The notes: generated by a model not told the origin, from the letters alone. A stretch of DNA of 64,000 nt from Ustilago trichophora (GCA_900323505.1 OOIN01000002.1:2232001-2296000); one strand, 5' to 3'; numbered from the stretch's first letter, positions 1 to 10,654 are shown. Numbers and translations are program-made.

Positions 1-1
1 G

Positions 2-949
2 AAAGCCTTCAAGCCGCAAGTTTCTCCGCATGAGTTCTTGCAGCAAGTAGCACAGGTTTCGGGGAACAGATTCAAAATTACGCATCAGTCGGATCCGGTA
101 GAGTTTTTGGGGTGGCTGTTGAATCGGCTTCATGCTGATTTGTCCTCGTCATCTCAGGGTGGGATAAAAGGTGGGAAGAGGAAACGAGGGGCCGGAGGAG
201 GGGAGAGTGTGATCAGTAGATGCTTTCAGGGTGTGGTTCAGGTCGAGTCTCAACCGCTTGTCAGAGGAGAGGATCCGGAGACATCAGCGAATTCCGTCAC
301 GGCACAGGCGGAAGCGATGCTGAAGAATGGCACCAGCAATGCGGCATCTGGAGGTCAAGTCGACGACGAAGGACGAATACGATTTGATCCAAGCTTCTCT
401 GTGGAAAAACGAGACTCTCCCTTCTTCCTTCTCGCCATGGATCTTCCCACACCACCCCCCGTCCTCGGCGAAGAAGGCGAGAATCTAGTGCCGCAAGTCA
501 CCATCGGACAAGTCCTCTCCAAATACGACGGACAATCTCTCCACGAATCCAACGGCAAACTCACGCGTTACAACTTGCGCCGTCTCCCACCTTTTCTAAT
601 CATTCATTTCCGCCGATTCACCAAAAACAGTCTCGGTCAAGAAGAACGCAACCCTACCTTGGTCAATTTTCCAATCAAGGGACTGGACGTGACAAAGCAC
701 GTCCCCCTCCTCGAACAGCAGCAAAAGTTGAGCGAAGTGTATGACCTAGTGGCCAACGTGGTCTATGACGCAGTACCAGGAACCGTCAGGCAGGGAGCCA
801 GCTGGAAATGTCAGGTACACACAAATGGCAAAGGCAAAGAGGGGGAGAAGTGGTTCGGGATCCAGGATCTGCTGGTGGAAGAAGTGAATCGACAGATGAT
901 CTTTTTGGGCGAGAGCTATCTGCAAATTTGGACAAAGCGCTCTTCATGA
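2..949 (+). CDS. SAD1: SAD1/USP39-like pre-mRNA splicing factor, 3' part (5' truncated by window edge)
   Basis: The frame is already open at base 2 and runs 315 codons to a TGA, so the start lies outside the window. The visible part is the C-terminal two thirds of a ubiquitin-specific-protease fold. It contains SDPVEFLGWLLNRLH, then LPPFLIIHFRRF, then the end block YDLVANVVYD ... QMIFLGESYLQIWTK. This pattern is the inactive USP39/Sad1 branch: the usual GHY catalytic-His motif is replaced by GASWKC. Family members are nuclear U4/U6.U5 tri-snRNP assembly factors that do not cleave ubiquitin. A low-complexity insert (GGIKGGKRKRGAGGG) splits the fold. It converges on the antizyme gene, about 290 bp apart. 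The assignment is confident; the missing N-terminus should hold the ZnF-UBP domain. Confidence 0.9.
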   Translation, partial: KAFKPQVSPHEFLQQVAQVSGNRFKITHQSDPVEFLGWLLNRLHADLSSSSQGGIKGGKRKRGAGGGESVISRCFQGVVQVESQPLVRGEDPETSANSVTAQAEAMLKNGTSNAASGGQVDDEGRIRFDPSFSVEKRDSPFFLLAMDLPTPPPVLGEEGENLVPQVTIGQVLSKYDGQSLHESNGKLTRYNLRRLPPFLIIHFRRFTKNSLGQEERNPTLVNFPIKGLDVTKHVPLLEQQQKLSEVYDLVANVVYDAVPGTVRQGASWKCQVHTNGKGKEGEKWFGIQDLLVEEVNRQMIFLGESYLQIWTKRSS

Positions 950-1236
950 CACTTGCAATCAAGGCAACCGGAATCTATTCTTCTCACAATCTTTCAAGAG
1001 ACTTATGCATGAGCAGACAAAAGTCAAAATTTTAAGGATCAACATGGTGGTAACATTGACTTGAGTTGAGTATGAAATGTGCGATATGATGACAAGATGA
1101 GACTGTTGAAGTGAGATGGATATACCGGGACTTGAAAGCGATGGTGACGGGAACAGAATGTGGGTGCGGTGGTGATGTGTTGGAATCACTGAGGGAAAAT
1201 TAATGAGAAAGAGAATTACAACCAAGCGCAAATAAG

Positions 1237-2701
1237 CTAAAGCTCGATGGCGACGAGCATGAGCCCGTTCCTGAGCTGCAGACCTGAACTGGGATCGGTG
1301 TCGGGCAACTTGTTCTGCCCACTGCCCAACAGCTCTGTCTCCTTGGCAGCGGCAACGAGCGCGCCGCCCACGTAGCAAAGCCCGTGAAGGACAGATGCGA
1401 AGTCACGCATGGCCTTGTCGAGACAGACCATGACAGAGTCGCAGCCGAGCTTTTCACTGGCTGCATCAAGCACTGCCAGCACCTGCTCCCTCAGTAGCGA
1501 AGCATCGACGACGGGTGGCATGCTAACGTAGAGCGTGCGCTGCGTGTCGGCCGAGCTGTCGGTGCTGTAAGTCGAAGAGTATGAGCTCGAGGCATGAGCT
1601 GCAGCGACGGGGCCAGACTTGATGACGGCACCGCTCCAACCAGGACTAACGAGCTCGACACCAGCGTCCTCGACTGCAAGATTATGAGGCACATGGGCAA
1701 AGATGCGGTGCAGGAAGGCGTGGGCCGACTTCTGAGCGTGATGGCGAACGTTGTTGTCGGGACTGATCTCGGGAGTGGCAGGCATGAGTTCAGAGATGCT
1801 TGCGTCGCCTGCCTCATGGGAGCGATGGTAGTGCTGCAACTTGGCCTGAGCCGGATCCGAGTGGAGCAGGAGCGATTGGGCTGCTTGGGTGAGCTGGTCG
1901 AGCGTGGCCTGCGAGGAATCATCCGAGAAGTCGGTATCTGCATTGCTTTCCAGCTCGCTATCACAAGGTGTCTGACCAGTGTAGAGGGCGTCGATCGAGA
2001 CATCTTGGATGTGCGTGTTGGCCTGAATGTTGCGGTTCCAGCTGACCGGCTCAGTTTGCCTAGGAGACGACACACGCTGTGGCTCGATAAACGAAGGCAG
2101 GCGGGTAGGACGAAGGCCGGGCGATTGCGGCGGGGTATCGGGGGGAGAATCGGGGAGATGAGCGGGGTTGGCAAATCGGGCGGTCGACATGTCAGCAGCA
2201 TGGGCAGCGCGGAAGATGGGGACAGCTACAGCGGGAGCTGGAAGACCACTGCTATAAGGCCTGTCCCATCCCAGAGGATGATTCGAGGCGGAGGAAGACT
2301 GGTAGGTATACTGCTGCTGGGCATGCTGATTAGAAGATTGTGGCAACGAAGATGATGCGGTCGTTGCATGATTGTGGCCTCCGTTGGATGCGGTGGCGGT
2401 GAATGAAGTAGATGCTTGCTGCGAAGCGACCCCTCTCACAGGCGCACTTCGACCTGGATGTTGCAAAGAAGTGTTGTTGTGGTTGGATCCAGGCATTTCG
2501 GCTTTAAGGACGTCAGGACCACCACTTGACCACGGTGGCCAACGTGGTGGACTGCTGCTGGCTACGAGGCGAGCCAGCAGCAGAGGCAGCATTGTTGGAG
2601 TTGTGGATGTTGCGCAAGTAAGGGACCCCATCGGTGCCAGCTCCAGCGCTGAAGGAGCTGACGGGGGATAGACTGGGTTGATTGAGATTATTGGTAGTCA
2701 T
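1237..2701 (-). CDS. OAZ: Ornithine decarboxylase antizyme, two ORFs joined by programmed +1 frameshifting
   Basis: Two overlapping minus-strand frames make one protein. ORF1 starts at the ATG at 2701 (MTTNNLNQPS) and stops after 62 codons at TGA 2515-2513. ORF2 runs from 2514 to the TAG at 1237 (425 codons) and has no ATG near the junction. Skipping one base at TGG-TGG-TCC-T-GAC gives ...VKWWS-DVLKAEM... and a 487-residue product. The last ~100 residues match the antizyme core: LLREQVLAVLDAASEKLG, then DSVMVCLDKAMRDFASVLH, then YVGG, with a final hydrophobic strand (MLVAIEL). Antizymes bind ornithine decarboxylase monomers, send them to the 26S proteasome without ubiquitin, and inhibit polyamine uptake. 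High polyamines raise frameshifting, closing a feedback loop. The middle (about 100-300) is Ser/Gln-rich and looks disordered. No GT-AG intron of plausible length (about 45 nt or more) clearly joins the frames instead. Confidence 0.9.
2512..2524 (-). other. Programmed +1 ribosomal frameshift site (TGG TGG TCC TGA C)
   Basis: On the minus strand the ORF1 stop is preceded by two Trp codons and TCC, and is followed by C. UCC-UGA is the conserved antizyme shift site in animals and many fungi: the ribosome pauses at UGA and slips one base forward, reading Ser then GAC (Asp). The position, just before the shared ORF2, is exactly as expected. I could not judge a 3' stimulatory structure by eye. Confidence 0.88.
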
Positions 2702-3559
2702 TGTTATGATGTGTGGGCGAACAGCTTGGCTATGTGTTGGTGGGAAGATCAAAGTGTGTTGAGAGCTTAGCTATCAAGTGTGAAAGCAGCAATGTGGATA
2801 TAGAAGAGTGGAATGATAATGATGGAGATGGAGATGGTGGGAGATGGAAAAAGGGAAGAGGAAAGCGATGGAGCCGAGAGCAGAGCGAACGTGTAAATTT
2901 GGATTGGGATTGGATGTGAATTGGACTGCGTGCGCGCGGCTACAGGACATGGCTGGGGAAGCAGCTTTGATTTCAACGGAGACCCTTTTCCGCGCTTTTG
3001 CCCTCTTGCCTTTGCTGCTGCTACTAACTCTGCCGGACGTGAGACTCAGCCCAACTGCGCTAAAATTCTGAGTGATTTTGTGCAGTCAAAAATGAGTTAA
3101 ATCCGCCTGGGATAACGTGTCGGCTTAGACTCGATTTGGGCCGTTCGCCAAGCCAAGTCTAAAGGAAAAGCGTAGAAAGAAAAAAAAAAAAAAAAAAAAA
3201 AAAAACGCGCCAAACATCCTCAACGGCATGAGACTGCTTTTGAGCCGCAATCCACCTTTGGTTTCAGCTTTTTTCGTCAAGCATTTCTGACAGACCAGCT
3301 GACCATCTACGCGCATATCCCTCGCTCTTGACGAGGGTGCTTAACGAATGGCGTCATTCAGGGTGAAGCTGTCAATCGGACGACAAATCTGCTTTCAGGC
3401 TTCGGATCGGGTTGCAAAAACAGATCGGCCGATTCTATAGTGGTCAGGGTCCACCTTTCCTCCACCATTCAGAGACTTGATTTGCTGCGCCACCTCCTTT
3501 CATCCCCACCCTTCATCCATGCGTTCATCTCTTCCCCCTCCCCCCAAGGCTGACCGGTG
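2702..3559. promoter_or_regulatory. Divergent intergenic region, antizyme and ESS2 promoters
   Basis: 858 bp between head-to-head genes. The antizyme side is rich in purines on the plus strand (GATGGAGATGG-like). The ESS2 side has a pyrimidine-rich stretch just before the ATG (CTCTTCCCCCTCCCCCC, 3528-3546), typical of leader sequence here. A run of 26 A lies at 3180-3205. No gene seen. Confidence 0.6.
3180..3205. repeat. Poly(A) tract, 26 nt
   Basis: Uninterrupted A run in the divergent antizyme/ESS2 promoter. It may be a nucleosome-excluding element. No target-site duplication or 3' UTR-like flank suggests a retroposed copy. Confidence 0.9.
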
Positions 3560-5335
3560 ATGCCATTGCGCAAGGAGCCACCTACTCCTCGCTCAGACGC
3601 AGTCAATGCACGTCTTCATCCCACCCACAATGGGGTCACGTCAACAACTTCGGGTATGGGGCCCTTGATCCCCTTCAAGCCGGGCCAGTCCTCGCTTCGC
3701 AAACAAGCCATTCTCACCGAAGACGAGTACACTTCAGCCTTGTCATCCATCATAAAGCGCGACTTCTTCCCAAATCTCGATCGGATCGCGGCGGAAAATG
3801 AGTACTTGACGGCGATCGAGAGCGATGATCCGCGGTGGATCAGGATTGCTCTCGACAAGTTGCTGCGATTTGATGGTTCTCCCGCAATGCAGACCAGGAA
3901 GCAGCGGCGCAAAGATGTTCCTGGACAAGTATCAAATAGTGCAAGTGGCAAAGGCGAATGGGACGATACACCGATAGCAACCGGGTCAGGCTCGAGGGTG
4001 TTCAACCCAACATTCACTCCCGCTGCTTCCACCCCTGGCATCAATGTAGACGGCGAAGAAGCAGAGGAAGAACAAGTGGAACCAGGCTCAGGTATCACCC
4101 CCGATATCGATCTCTCTTTGGCAGCATTCCAGTCGCGCTATACGTCGGAAGACAACGCCAGCTTCTCCCAGCTTCTCGACCGCGACAACCAGCAGCGTAA
4201 ACGCAAACATGCCCACCTCTTTGCACGCGAGCAGGCCTCCGAACAACGCCGCAAGCGAATCACGCATGCTGAACAGGCAGATGCAGAAAGAGGAAAGCAG
4301 CTTGCCATTGAGGCCAACCCTGATCACCCCAAGCTGCTGGAGCAAGCGAGATCAACTCTTCTCATCGGAGATGGCACTCATCAGGTAGAGGATACAGGCA
4401 ACGACAAAGGCAAGCAGAAGGAAAAAGAGCAAAAGGATCCACTGGACGATCTGATCCTCGTCCCCGAGTCGCGGAAGGACGACCGACCAACGCCAACGGG
4501 TCTCAACCGATGGAAGTATACCGCCCGTAATGCGTTCATGTACGGTCCTGATGCCAACGAAGCCTATCTCCACGCTCGTCCCACTTCAGCTTCCACCAAC
4601 ACCACTGCAGGCGAAGATAGCCCCACTAAGCCGTCAACGAATTTCTCCGCCCTCCGCTTGCCCGAGCATACCGATTCTGCCGGCACAGAGAGAGAAGACA
4701 GCGTGGCAGGTGGCTGGTCACCAACCAGTTCTCGGATTGATGCTGCCATCCAACGCGGCCGAACCGGATCCGTCACTTCCTCCTCTAGCGAGACGCCAAA
4801 GGTGAACGGATATGGATTCGTCACCCCTTACTCCACTCCACAGCATCATCACCCACCTGCAGCTGCTCAACAAGAGATGCATCTCAAGATATACAACGCG
4901 ATCAAAGCCAAACGCGCATTTTCAACTCGCACACTTCTCACCAACTCCGCAGACGTTGGAGGACGAGGACACTTTGAATTACCCCAGTGGGATAAACGAG
5001 AGAAGGCGGCACAGCGACTTGTCTCCACCGCCTCGCCAAAACCCGCTTCGCGAGGAATGTCACCTTATGGTGTCAAGAAATATACAGGTTTAGCCGCGTT
5101 GGAATCGAAAAGGTTTGGCAGTCCTAGAAGTTGGGGAAAAGGTAAGCGAGAGTTGACGCCTGCAGCTAGAGCGTTGCTTGAGCGGTCGAGTAGAGGAAGT
5201 GGTATGATGCAGGGTGTTGCTAGTGTGGCGATTCAACGCGGTGGTGATAGTAAGGGGGGGAGTGGGGGTGGTGGTGTTGGAGGGAGAGGTTGGACTCCTA
5301 CCCCTCAGCATGTCAGACGGCTTCCTTTAGACTGA
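3560..5335 (+). CDS. ESS2: ESS2/DGCR14 family spliceosome-associated protein
   Basis: 591 residues, single exon. The frame opens one codon earlier with GTG, so the ATG at 3560 is taken as the start. The N-terminal block LTEDEYTSALSSIIKRDFFPNL (about 50-75) is the DGCR14 signature. The middle block YTARNAFMYGPD and the C-terminal GVKKYTGLAALESKRFGSPR and LTPAARALLERSS segments match the rest of the family. Members are nuclear and associate with late (C complex) spliceosomes; ESS2/Bis1 proteins also link to transcription. Regions between blocks are charged and low in complexity (KEKEQKDPLDD, Gly-rich C-terminus). It shares a promoter region with the antizyme gene and converges on the MDR reductase gene; its 3' flank holds the long CA repeat. 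Confidence 0.93.
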   Translation: MPLRKEPPTPRSDAVNARLHPTHNGVTSTTSGMGPLIPFKPGQSSLRKQAILTEDEYTSALSSIIKRDFFPNLDRIAAENEYLTAIESDDPRWIRIALDKLLRFDGSPAMQTRKQRRKDVPGQVSNSASGKGEWDDTPIATGSGSRVFNPTFTPAASTPGINVDGEEAEEEQVEPGSGITPDIDLSLAAFQSRYTSEDNASFSQLLDRDNQQRKRKHAHLFAREQASEQRRKRITHAEQADAERGKQLAIEANPDHPKLLEQARSTLLIGDGTHQVEDTGNDKGKQKEKEQKDPLDDLILVPESRKDDRPTPTGLNRWKYTARNAFMYGPDANEAYLHARPTSASTNTTAGEDSPTKPSTNFSALRLPEHTDSAGTEREDSVAGGWSPTSSRIDAAIQRGRTGSVTSSSSETPKVNGYGFVTPYSTPQHHHPPAAAQQEMHLKIYNAIKAKRAFSTRTLLTNSADVGGRGHFELPQWDKREKAAQRLVSTASPKPASRGMSPYGVKKYTGLAALESKRFGSPRSWGKGKRELTPAARALLERSSRGSGMMQGVASVAIQRGGDSKGGSGGGGVGGRGWTPTPQHVRRLPLD

Positions 5336-5374
5336 ATTCTTTAACACCCTTTTCTTTGTGATCGAATTTTATTT

Positions 5375-5375
<1 letters not shown>

Positions 5376-5456
<81 letters not shown>
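5376..5456. repeat. (CA)n microsatellite, 81 nt
   Basis: About 40 perfect CA units between the convergent 3' ends of ESS2 and the MDR reductase, within likely 3' UTR. Perfect and long, so probably highly polymorphic between strains. Confidence 0.97.
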
Positions 5457-5458
<2 letters not shown>

Positions 5459-5545
5459 TTTGTATACTAAACAAAGCATGTCATTCTAGCTTGTTTTCTT
5501 TGTTTTTACAAAAGGGAGATGAGGCAAAAGGAGATAGCTTAAGCC

Positions 5546-6616
5546 TTAGGCCTCGTTAGGTCGAATGATGACTTTGACACCACTGACGCCTTCCTTGTTT
5601 GCCTTTAGGGCGTCTTCCAATTTTTCTAGACCTCCTTCTACGACGTGAGGTCTGTTTAGTACGATCTTGCCCTGGGCGATGTAACCGTTTTCTCCACCAA
5701 TGTGGGAAGCCAGAGGTTCGCTTACGTATCTGTAGTCGGGGTTGCTACCCATACCTAGGATGTTTACGATTTGAACTTGGGCTTTTGATTGGGTAGAGGC
5801 TTGGGCGACGGCCTTTTCGTCGGGAGGCATGACGGTGATTACTTTTCCGCCTTTGAGGTTTTGCAAGATTTCGACGGCGAGAAGTTGGGTGCTGGGGGAA
5901 GAGATTGAGTCGTAAACGAATTCTACTGAGTTGTTGCTTGGGATGGCCTTGGTGAATTCGTCTCCTGAGGTGGCTTTGGAACGGTCGAGCACCTCGGTTG
6001 CACCGAGAGTCTTCAAGTGATCAAAGTGGGAAGGGGAAGACGAGGTGACAATGTGTTCGAATCCGGAAAGCTTAGCAAATTGAATTGCGTACTGTCCCAC
6101 CGAACTGCTTCCACCCAGGATAATAGCAGTTTTACCCTTGCCCACTTTGTCGCCGTCCTTATCCCAAGGTGCGGCCATACCAATACCAGACTTGTGATAG
6201 AATCCAGTGGCAACGGCCATTCCAGCAACCCAGAATGTAGCCGCCTGTTCGTCGCTAACCTTCTTGGGTGTCTTGGCGCAGAGAGCGGCGGGAATCTTGA
6301 CGTACTGCTGGAAAGTGGAAGAGTCGTACTGGCCAATGATTCCTTGGAAGAAGACTCGATCGCCAACGGCGTGACTGGTCACGGAGCTGCCGACCGAGAC
6401 GATTTCTCCAGAGGCATCGGAACCGAGGACAGCTGGGTAGGTGGAGAGGAAGATGCGGTAGTCGCGAATCTTCCAGTCAACAGGGTTGATGGCGGTGGCG
6501 ATGACTTTGATGGCTACTTCATCGGCAGCGAGGGGGGAGAGGGATCGATCGACAACGGTGTGTTGGGCGCCGGCCTCGGGGACTACGGCGGCTTTGTGGG
6601 ATGTGGGAATCGACAT
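5546..6616 (-). CDS. MDR-family zinc-type alcohol dehydrogenase / quinone reductase-like oxidoreductase
   Basis: 356 residues from the ATG at 6616 (MSIPTSHKAA); the longer open frame upstream has no ATG and crosses a TATA-like site. The N-terminal GroES-like domain contains NPVDWKIRD (44-52) and LGSDASGEIV (64-73). The nucleotide-binding domain has ILGGSSSVGQYA (166-177), an AXXGXXG-like NADPH fold. The catalytic zinc Cys/His set of true alcohol dehydrogenases is not evident, so a zinc-free enoyl or quinone reductase (ToxD/zeta-crystallin-like) is more likely. Substrate unknown. No biosynthetic neighbours suggest a pathway. Cytosolic: no signal peptide or organelle signal. Confidence 0.88.
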   Translation of the reverse strand: MSIPTSHKAAVVPEAGAQHTVVDRSLSPLAADEVAIKVIATAINPVDWKIRDYRIFLSTYPAVLGSDASGEIVSVGSSVTSHAVGDRVFFQGIIGQYDSSTFQQYVKIPAALCAKTPKKVSDEQAATFWVAGMAVATGFYHKSGIGMAAPWDKDGDKVGKGKTAIILGGSSSVGQYAIQFAKLSGFEHIVTSSSPSHFDHLKTLGATEVLDRSKATSGDEFTKAIPSNNSVEFVYDSISSPSTQLLAVEILQNLKGGKVITVMPPDEKAVAQASTQSKAQVQIVNILGMGSNPDYRYVSEPLASHIGGENGYIAQGKIVLNRPHVVEGGLEKLEDALKANKEGVSGVKVIIRPNEA

Positions 6617-6698
6617 GATGATGTGTAATGTGTGAGAGTGGAGAGATGTTTTTGAGGTGAAGTGTATGACAATATCTTGACGGAGGAAACTCAGGCTG

Positions 6699-6706
6699 AT
6701 TATATA
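6699..6706 (-). promoter_or_regulatory. TATA-like element of the MDR reductase gene
   Basis: TATATAAT on the minus strand, about 85 nt upstream of the ATG at 6616. Spacing fits a core promoter with a short leader. Confidence 0.45.
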
Positions 6707-7511
6707 CCATCGCACACATGGCAGCCCCGCCAAAAGGCAGAAGAGGCAGTGAACACCATGGAACGGCGCCACTGTTGCGTACTGTACACTGTTCTGTGTA
6801 AACTTGCATTGCGTCCGTTCGCAGTGTGGAGGGATCGGCAACACTTTTTTTTCTCCCTCCTATGCAACCGGCAATACTGTACATACTTCAGTCAAGGCAA
6901 GGAAGTTCGAGACTCTCTGCATGTTTGCTGCTTATTCTGGAAAACCGCAGAGGTCAACATTCCAAAGTTGGCTAAATTGACTGGTGGCGTGGTGTTTGCT
7001 GGTCTTCGGTTGAATTTTTGATTTTGTTTTTTTTCTTTGCGTCATTTGTTCCACCATGCCAAATCTCCACCTACTGTATCAAATTGGACCGTGTCCCGAG
7101 GTTCGAAGTCAAAGATGAGCGTTTGTTTGGCTTGGAAATTCTGCTCGGACTTAACTTTTTGATGCACGACAGCAGTGCCACCTGTGATTCTGTGGACACC
7201 GGTATTCGGTCGACGTTCGGCCCGTCTCGACTGAAAATTTTGACATCTACAAGGCCAAAGTGTGACGAGGCGTGACACCCTGTGAAGCGACTGCAACTCT
7301 ACTCTACGCTAGAATCTAGCTGCACTCGGCAATCATCCTTGCCATCCGGCACATGTCATACCGCCTGTCACACCGTCTGAATGCTTCCATGCGTCCCTGC
7401 ATGATTCCTACCTCCGTTTCCATCAAGTTCTCCGCGGGCCTCATACTTGGTTCTTGCAAAGCAATGGAGATATGTAAATTGATCGCCGTGTGCAGTTGCT
7501 ACGACACTGCA

Positions 7512-7533
7512 TTGTACTGTACTGTATTGTACA
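7512..7533. repeat. TACTGTAC-type intergenic motif copy
   Basis: Overlapping TGTACTGTACTGTA units just past the C2H2 stop codon; the same sequence family recurs in many intergenic stretches of this window. Confidence 0.7.
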
Positions 7534-7536
7534 CGA

Positions 7537-9557
7537 CTAGACGCCTTGTCCGGCCGCGTGCCTGCTCAACCAATCCGCATGTGCCCGTCGGTAGCCTGAG
7601 TTCGTGCATTCCAAGACAAAATGACGGTGTTAGATTCTGTCCATGTGTGCAGCGTTGAGAAGAAAGCCTGTTTGCAACGCATTTGTACTTACCCACTGCG
7701 TTAAGCCGAGGACCATGCTCATTGGTAGCGCGATGCGTGTTGAGGTCTGGTGTGCAAGCCATGCCGGGCGACAAGAGTATGCGGGCGGCGAACACCAGGC
7801 GCCGATGAAAACAAGGACGGATACAGGATGACAAGGAGAGCAAACCAGGCGAGGCAACGGTCAGCAGGGGTAAAATCGTGGAAGCATCGCCATGCATATC
7901 AATCACGACAACACTCACGGTTCAGTGTGCCATACGCCTTGTTGCACCCATCAAAGTCGCATCGATACTTGCGCTCCACTTCTTCCGACTTGCGGCGCCT
8001 TCGGATGCGTCGGATGCCTCCCTCGCTGCCCCGCGAGCTGCCTTCTCCGTTTCCATTTCCATCCCCTGGCAACTGTCCCGATAGCGCCTGCGTGGCCGAT
8101 GCAAATTGTCCATTCGGTGCACGATACCAAATTCGCCTCTTGGATCCAATCTCTCCTTCTTCCATCCGATTGCCTCCCGCTCTGCCTCCCATGACGTGGC
8201 TCTCGGCACTGAGTATTGGTCTTGAGTCCCTATGGTTTGCTACTTCTTCCAAGCTAGCGCGCGGATTGGCGCTAGCGCACCCAGTCGACGTCGCAGATGC
8301 AGAGTAGGTCATGCATCCAACTGCAGCTCGATTTGTGGTTGTGCTCTCTCCCTTGGCCAAAGCACCACCCTCGTCCTCGTCGGGCAAAAATTCGGAGCAA
8401 GCGCGATTTAGCCATGGATCGGTCGAAGACCATGTCAGTTCGGGAAGAGATCGACTCGAGGCGAGCGAGCTCGTCCCACCTGTTGTGGTTGAATGATCGA
8501 GCCCGTGAAGCCCGATACCGTAGAAATCATTGTGGTCGTTCCCAAACTCGGCATTTGCATGATGCTCTGCCGGACCCCACATCGGATTGCGATCCTGATT
8601 AGACTCGAAGGGAAGCGCCGTGCCTCCCAGCAGATCGCTGCGAAGTGCTTCGCCAAGGTAGGGCAACCGCGACATACTGTTCGCATTGTGCTCTCCAGAA
8701 GCAGCATGCATCCAGTCTTGCCTTGTTGCTACTTTGACCAAAGCATCATCTTCGATCACACCAAGGCCATGGTGCATAGGAAAGGGGACCAGTGGTGGGG
8801 GAGATGACAGTTCCAATGCCCTCACCCGCGATGCCATACTTTGCTGCCTAACGTCGAGTCCCTCATCGGGCACGCCGGCGCAATCTTCGCGATATCTGAA
8901 ATGACGATGCTCTCCCAATCTCAGCTCTTCGCTAGAAAGAGGAAAGTTTGCCGTTCGAGTGGGGCCAATATGACCGTTGTTGGAAGGAAGAGGGCAGACC
9001 GGAAAAGAATAAGATGGAATCGCCTCCGGAAAGCCGGTGTTGCGGAACCTGTTATCGGAAGCTAGTCCTGACGTAGTCGTTAGGGTCATGCCGATCAGGC
9101 TCCGCATGCTGTGCGATTGGCTGTCATCTAAAGTCTCAGAAGTCATCCCCGGTCAGTGGTTAGTGATCAGTGCCTGTTTCCAAAACACTCAATTCGACAC
9201 AGCACAGGTGGCATACTTACGTGTCATAGCCTGCATTGCCTCATTCGGTGATTCCCCAAGGCTTGGTTGATGTCCGTTTTGGCTGCTGAGGCCTGGAAAC
9301 AAGGGTCGGTCTTGAGCCGCCGGTGATGCTGAGATGTGGTCGTAGGGGTAATGAGACTCGACCCATTCGGAGGTATGCGCAAAGCTGAAATTCGAGCTAG
9401 GGGCTCCAGCCGCAACTAGTGTAGTTTCCGCTTCCTCAATCCTGACCAGACCATCTGGCCGGTTCGGTGATGCTGAGCTCGAGCGAGCTGGAAGCCCATC
9501 AAGGGTAGCGTCAACACGGTCGCCACTACCTAACCATAAAGCGCCATTCCGGTCCAT
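7537..9557 (-). CDS. Single C2H2 zinc-finger protein, three exons
   Basis: Proposed exons (minus strand): 9557-9221, 9127-7919, 7746-7693, then a last exon 7595-7537, that is four coding segments in all. Introns have GTAAGT or GTGAGT donors and AG acceptors, and all phases match, giving 552 residues. The finger is C502-x4-C507-x12-H520-x5-H526 (KYRCDFDGC ... HLNTH ... EH) and is split by an intron exactly at His516. After it comes HGPRLNAVGYRRAHADWLSRH, resembling the basic tail after similar single fungal fingers. A basic run RRIRRRRK precedes it and may be the nuclear signal. The first ~480 residues are low-complexity with no other domain. Probably a DNA-binding regulator; target unknown. 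The start is uncertain, as an upstream non-coding or coding exon is possible, and the last acceptor has an alternative 40 nt earlier. Confidence 0.75.
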
Positions 9558-10654
9558 GGTGAGAGAGGATATTAGTGAGTCGGCCGATGGAACGAGAAGG
9601 TCGGTGTCGTCGGTCGTACCTGCTTAGGATCTTGGTGGGAGCAGCATCGATGGACATGCCCAAGAGGGGCCCTGTTGGCCTTTCTAGTGAGTCGTCCCAC
9701 AGATCAAGCCATCTTATATTCAAGCTCGTCCATGGCTTGTGTGTGAACAGCAAGCTACTTCCCTTTCCTGTCGGCCAGCCACCAGGTCACCTGTTCGAAT
9801 CACCCAAGTGGTGCCATCCGAGGTGAAGAAGGAGGGATCAGTTGGAGTGCGGAGTTCCTCTGCAGGTCACCCAGCTTGCAATCATCCGCCTCCAACTTAC
9901 GCCCTAGACCCCTAGCCACTCTTGGCCATGCCCGCGAGCCGTCTGCGAGAGTGCGAGTAAGTCCGCAGCCTTCCCCGCGTCTCAACAACGCTCATGTGCA
10001 GCGATAGGACGCCTCGATATCCGCCACACAGCTAAAGATGTGATCTCGTCTGACGACACCGGTAGCCATGGGCGTTTCCTACCACATGACAATGTGATCT
10101 CTCAAGGTATAAGAATTCGCTCTGAACGAACGCCATGCGTACCTTTTCTCCATCTGCCCTCCATCGCGTCTCTCTACCGTCACCTCGACGTTTTTCCACG
10201 AACCTTGCCTTTCCGCTTCGTCACATCGGCGAGTCGTCGTATGACTTGGAAAAAAGCGCTGTCCACCCTTTTTTCCGTGTTAACCTTTGCGGACAAGGCA
10301 CGACCGAGTCCTTGCAAGGCAACACCGTGGTGAAGGTCATAAGGTCCTGCTCGCGAACCCGACGCCACCGCCTCGGTCATCGTCATCGATCCAGGATAGC
10401 GATGTTGGTCTCTGAACGCAGCGGAAAGCCGGTGGCTGAGCTAGCCAAGCTGTAGACCAGCGACACAATATGGTCTGAACGACTGGATCTCATCCAATGT
10501 TGTCTTTTTGGTAACACGACACTGGTTCCACACGTCAGTTCGTCACAGTCAGATGAAGAGGGCAAATTGAGCAATCTGGCAATGCCAGCCATCACACTTG
10601 ACACTTATGATTAAACGATGCGAGAAAAGGAGTCTTCAACAGTGCGATCTGCAT
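9558..10654. other. Intergenic region upstream of the C2H2 gene
   Basis: About 1.1 kb: C2H2 promoter plus the 3' flank of the acidic nuclear protein gene. Open frames here are short and compositionally unremarkable. A 5' non-coding or short coding exon of the C2H2 gene could lie here, but I could not identify one. Confidence 0.5.

Larger units (their letters stand above)
6617..7536. other. Intergenic region between MDR reductase and C2H2 gene
   Basis: 920 bp holding the reductase promoter and the C2H2 3' UTR (both genes minus strand). It contains two TACTGTAC-type motifs (6874-6886 and 7512-7533). The short open frames are unconvincing; no gene or RNA recognised. Confidence 0.55.

Noticed and set aside
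5546..6844. Upstream extension of the MDR reductase
   Set aside because: The extension has no ATG in frame except at 6616 and includes a TATA-like site.
9785..9815. GTTCGAATC, tRNA B-box-like
   Set aside because: No acceptor stem or A box around it.
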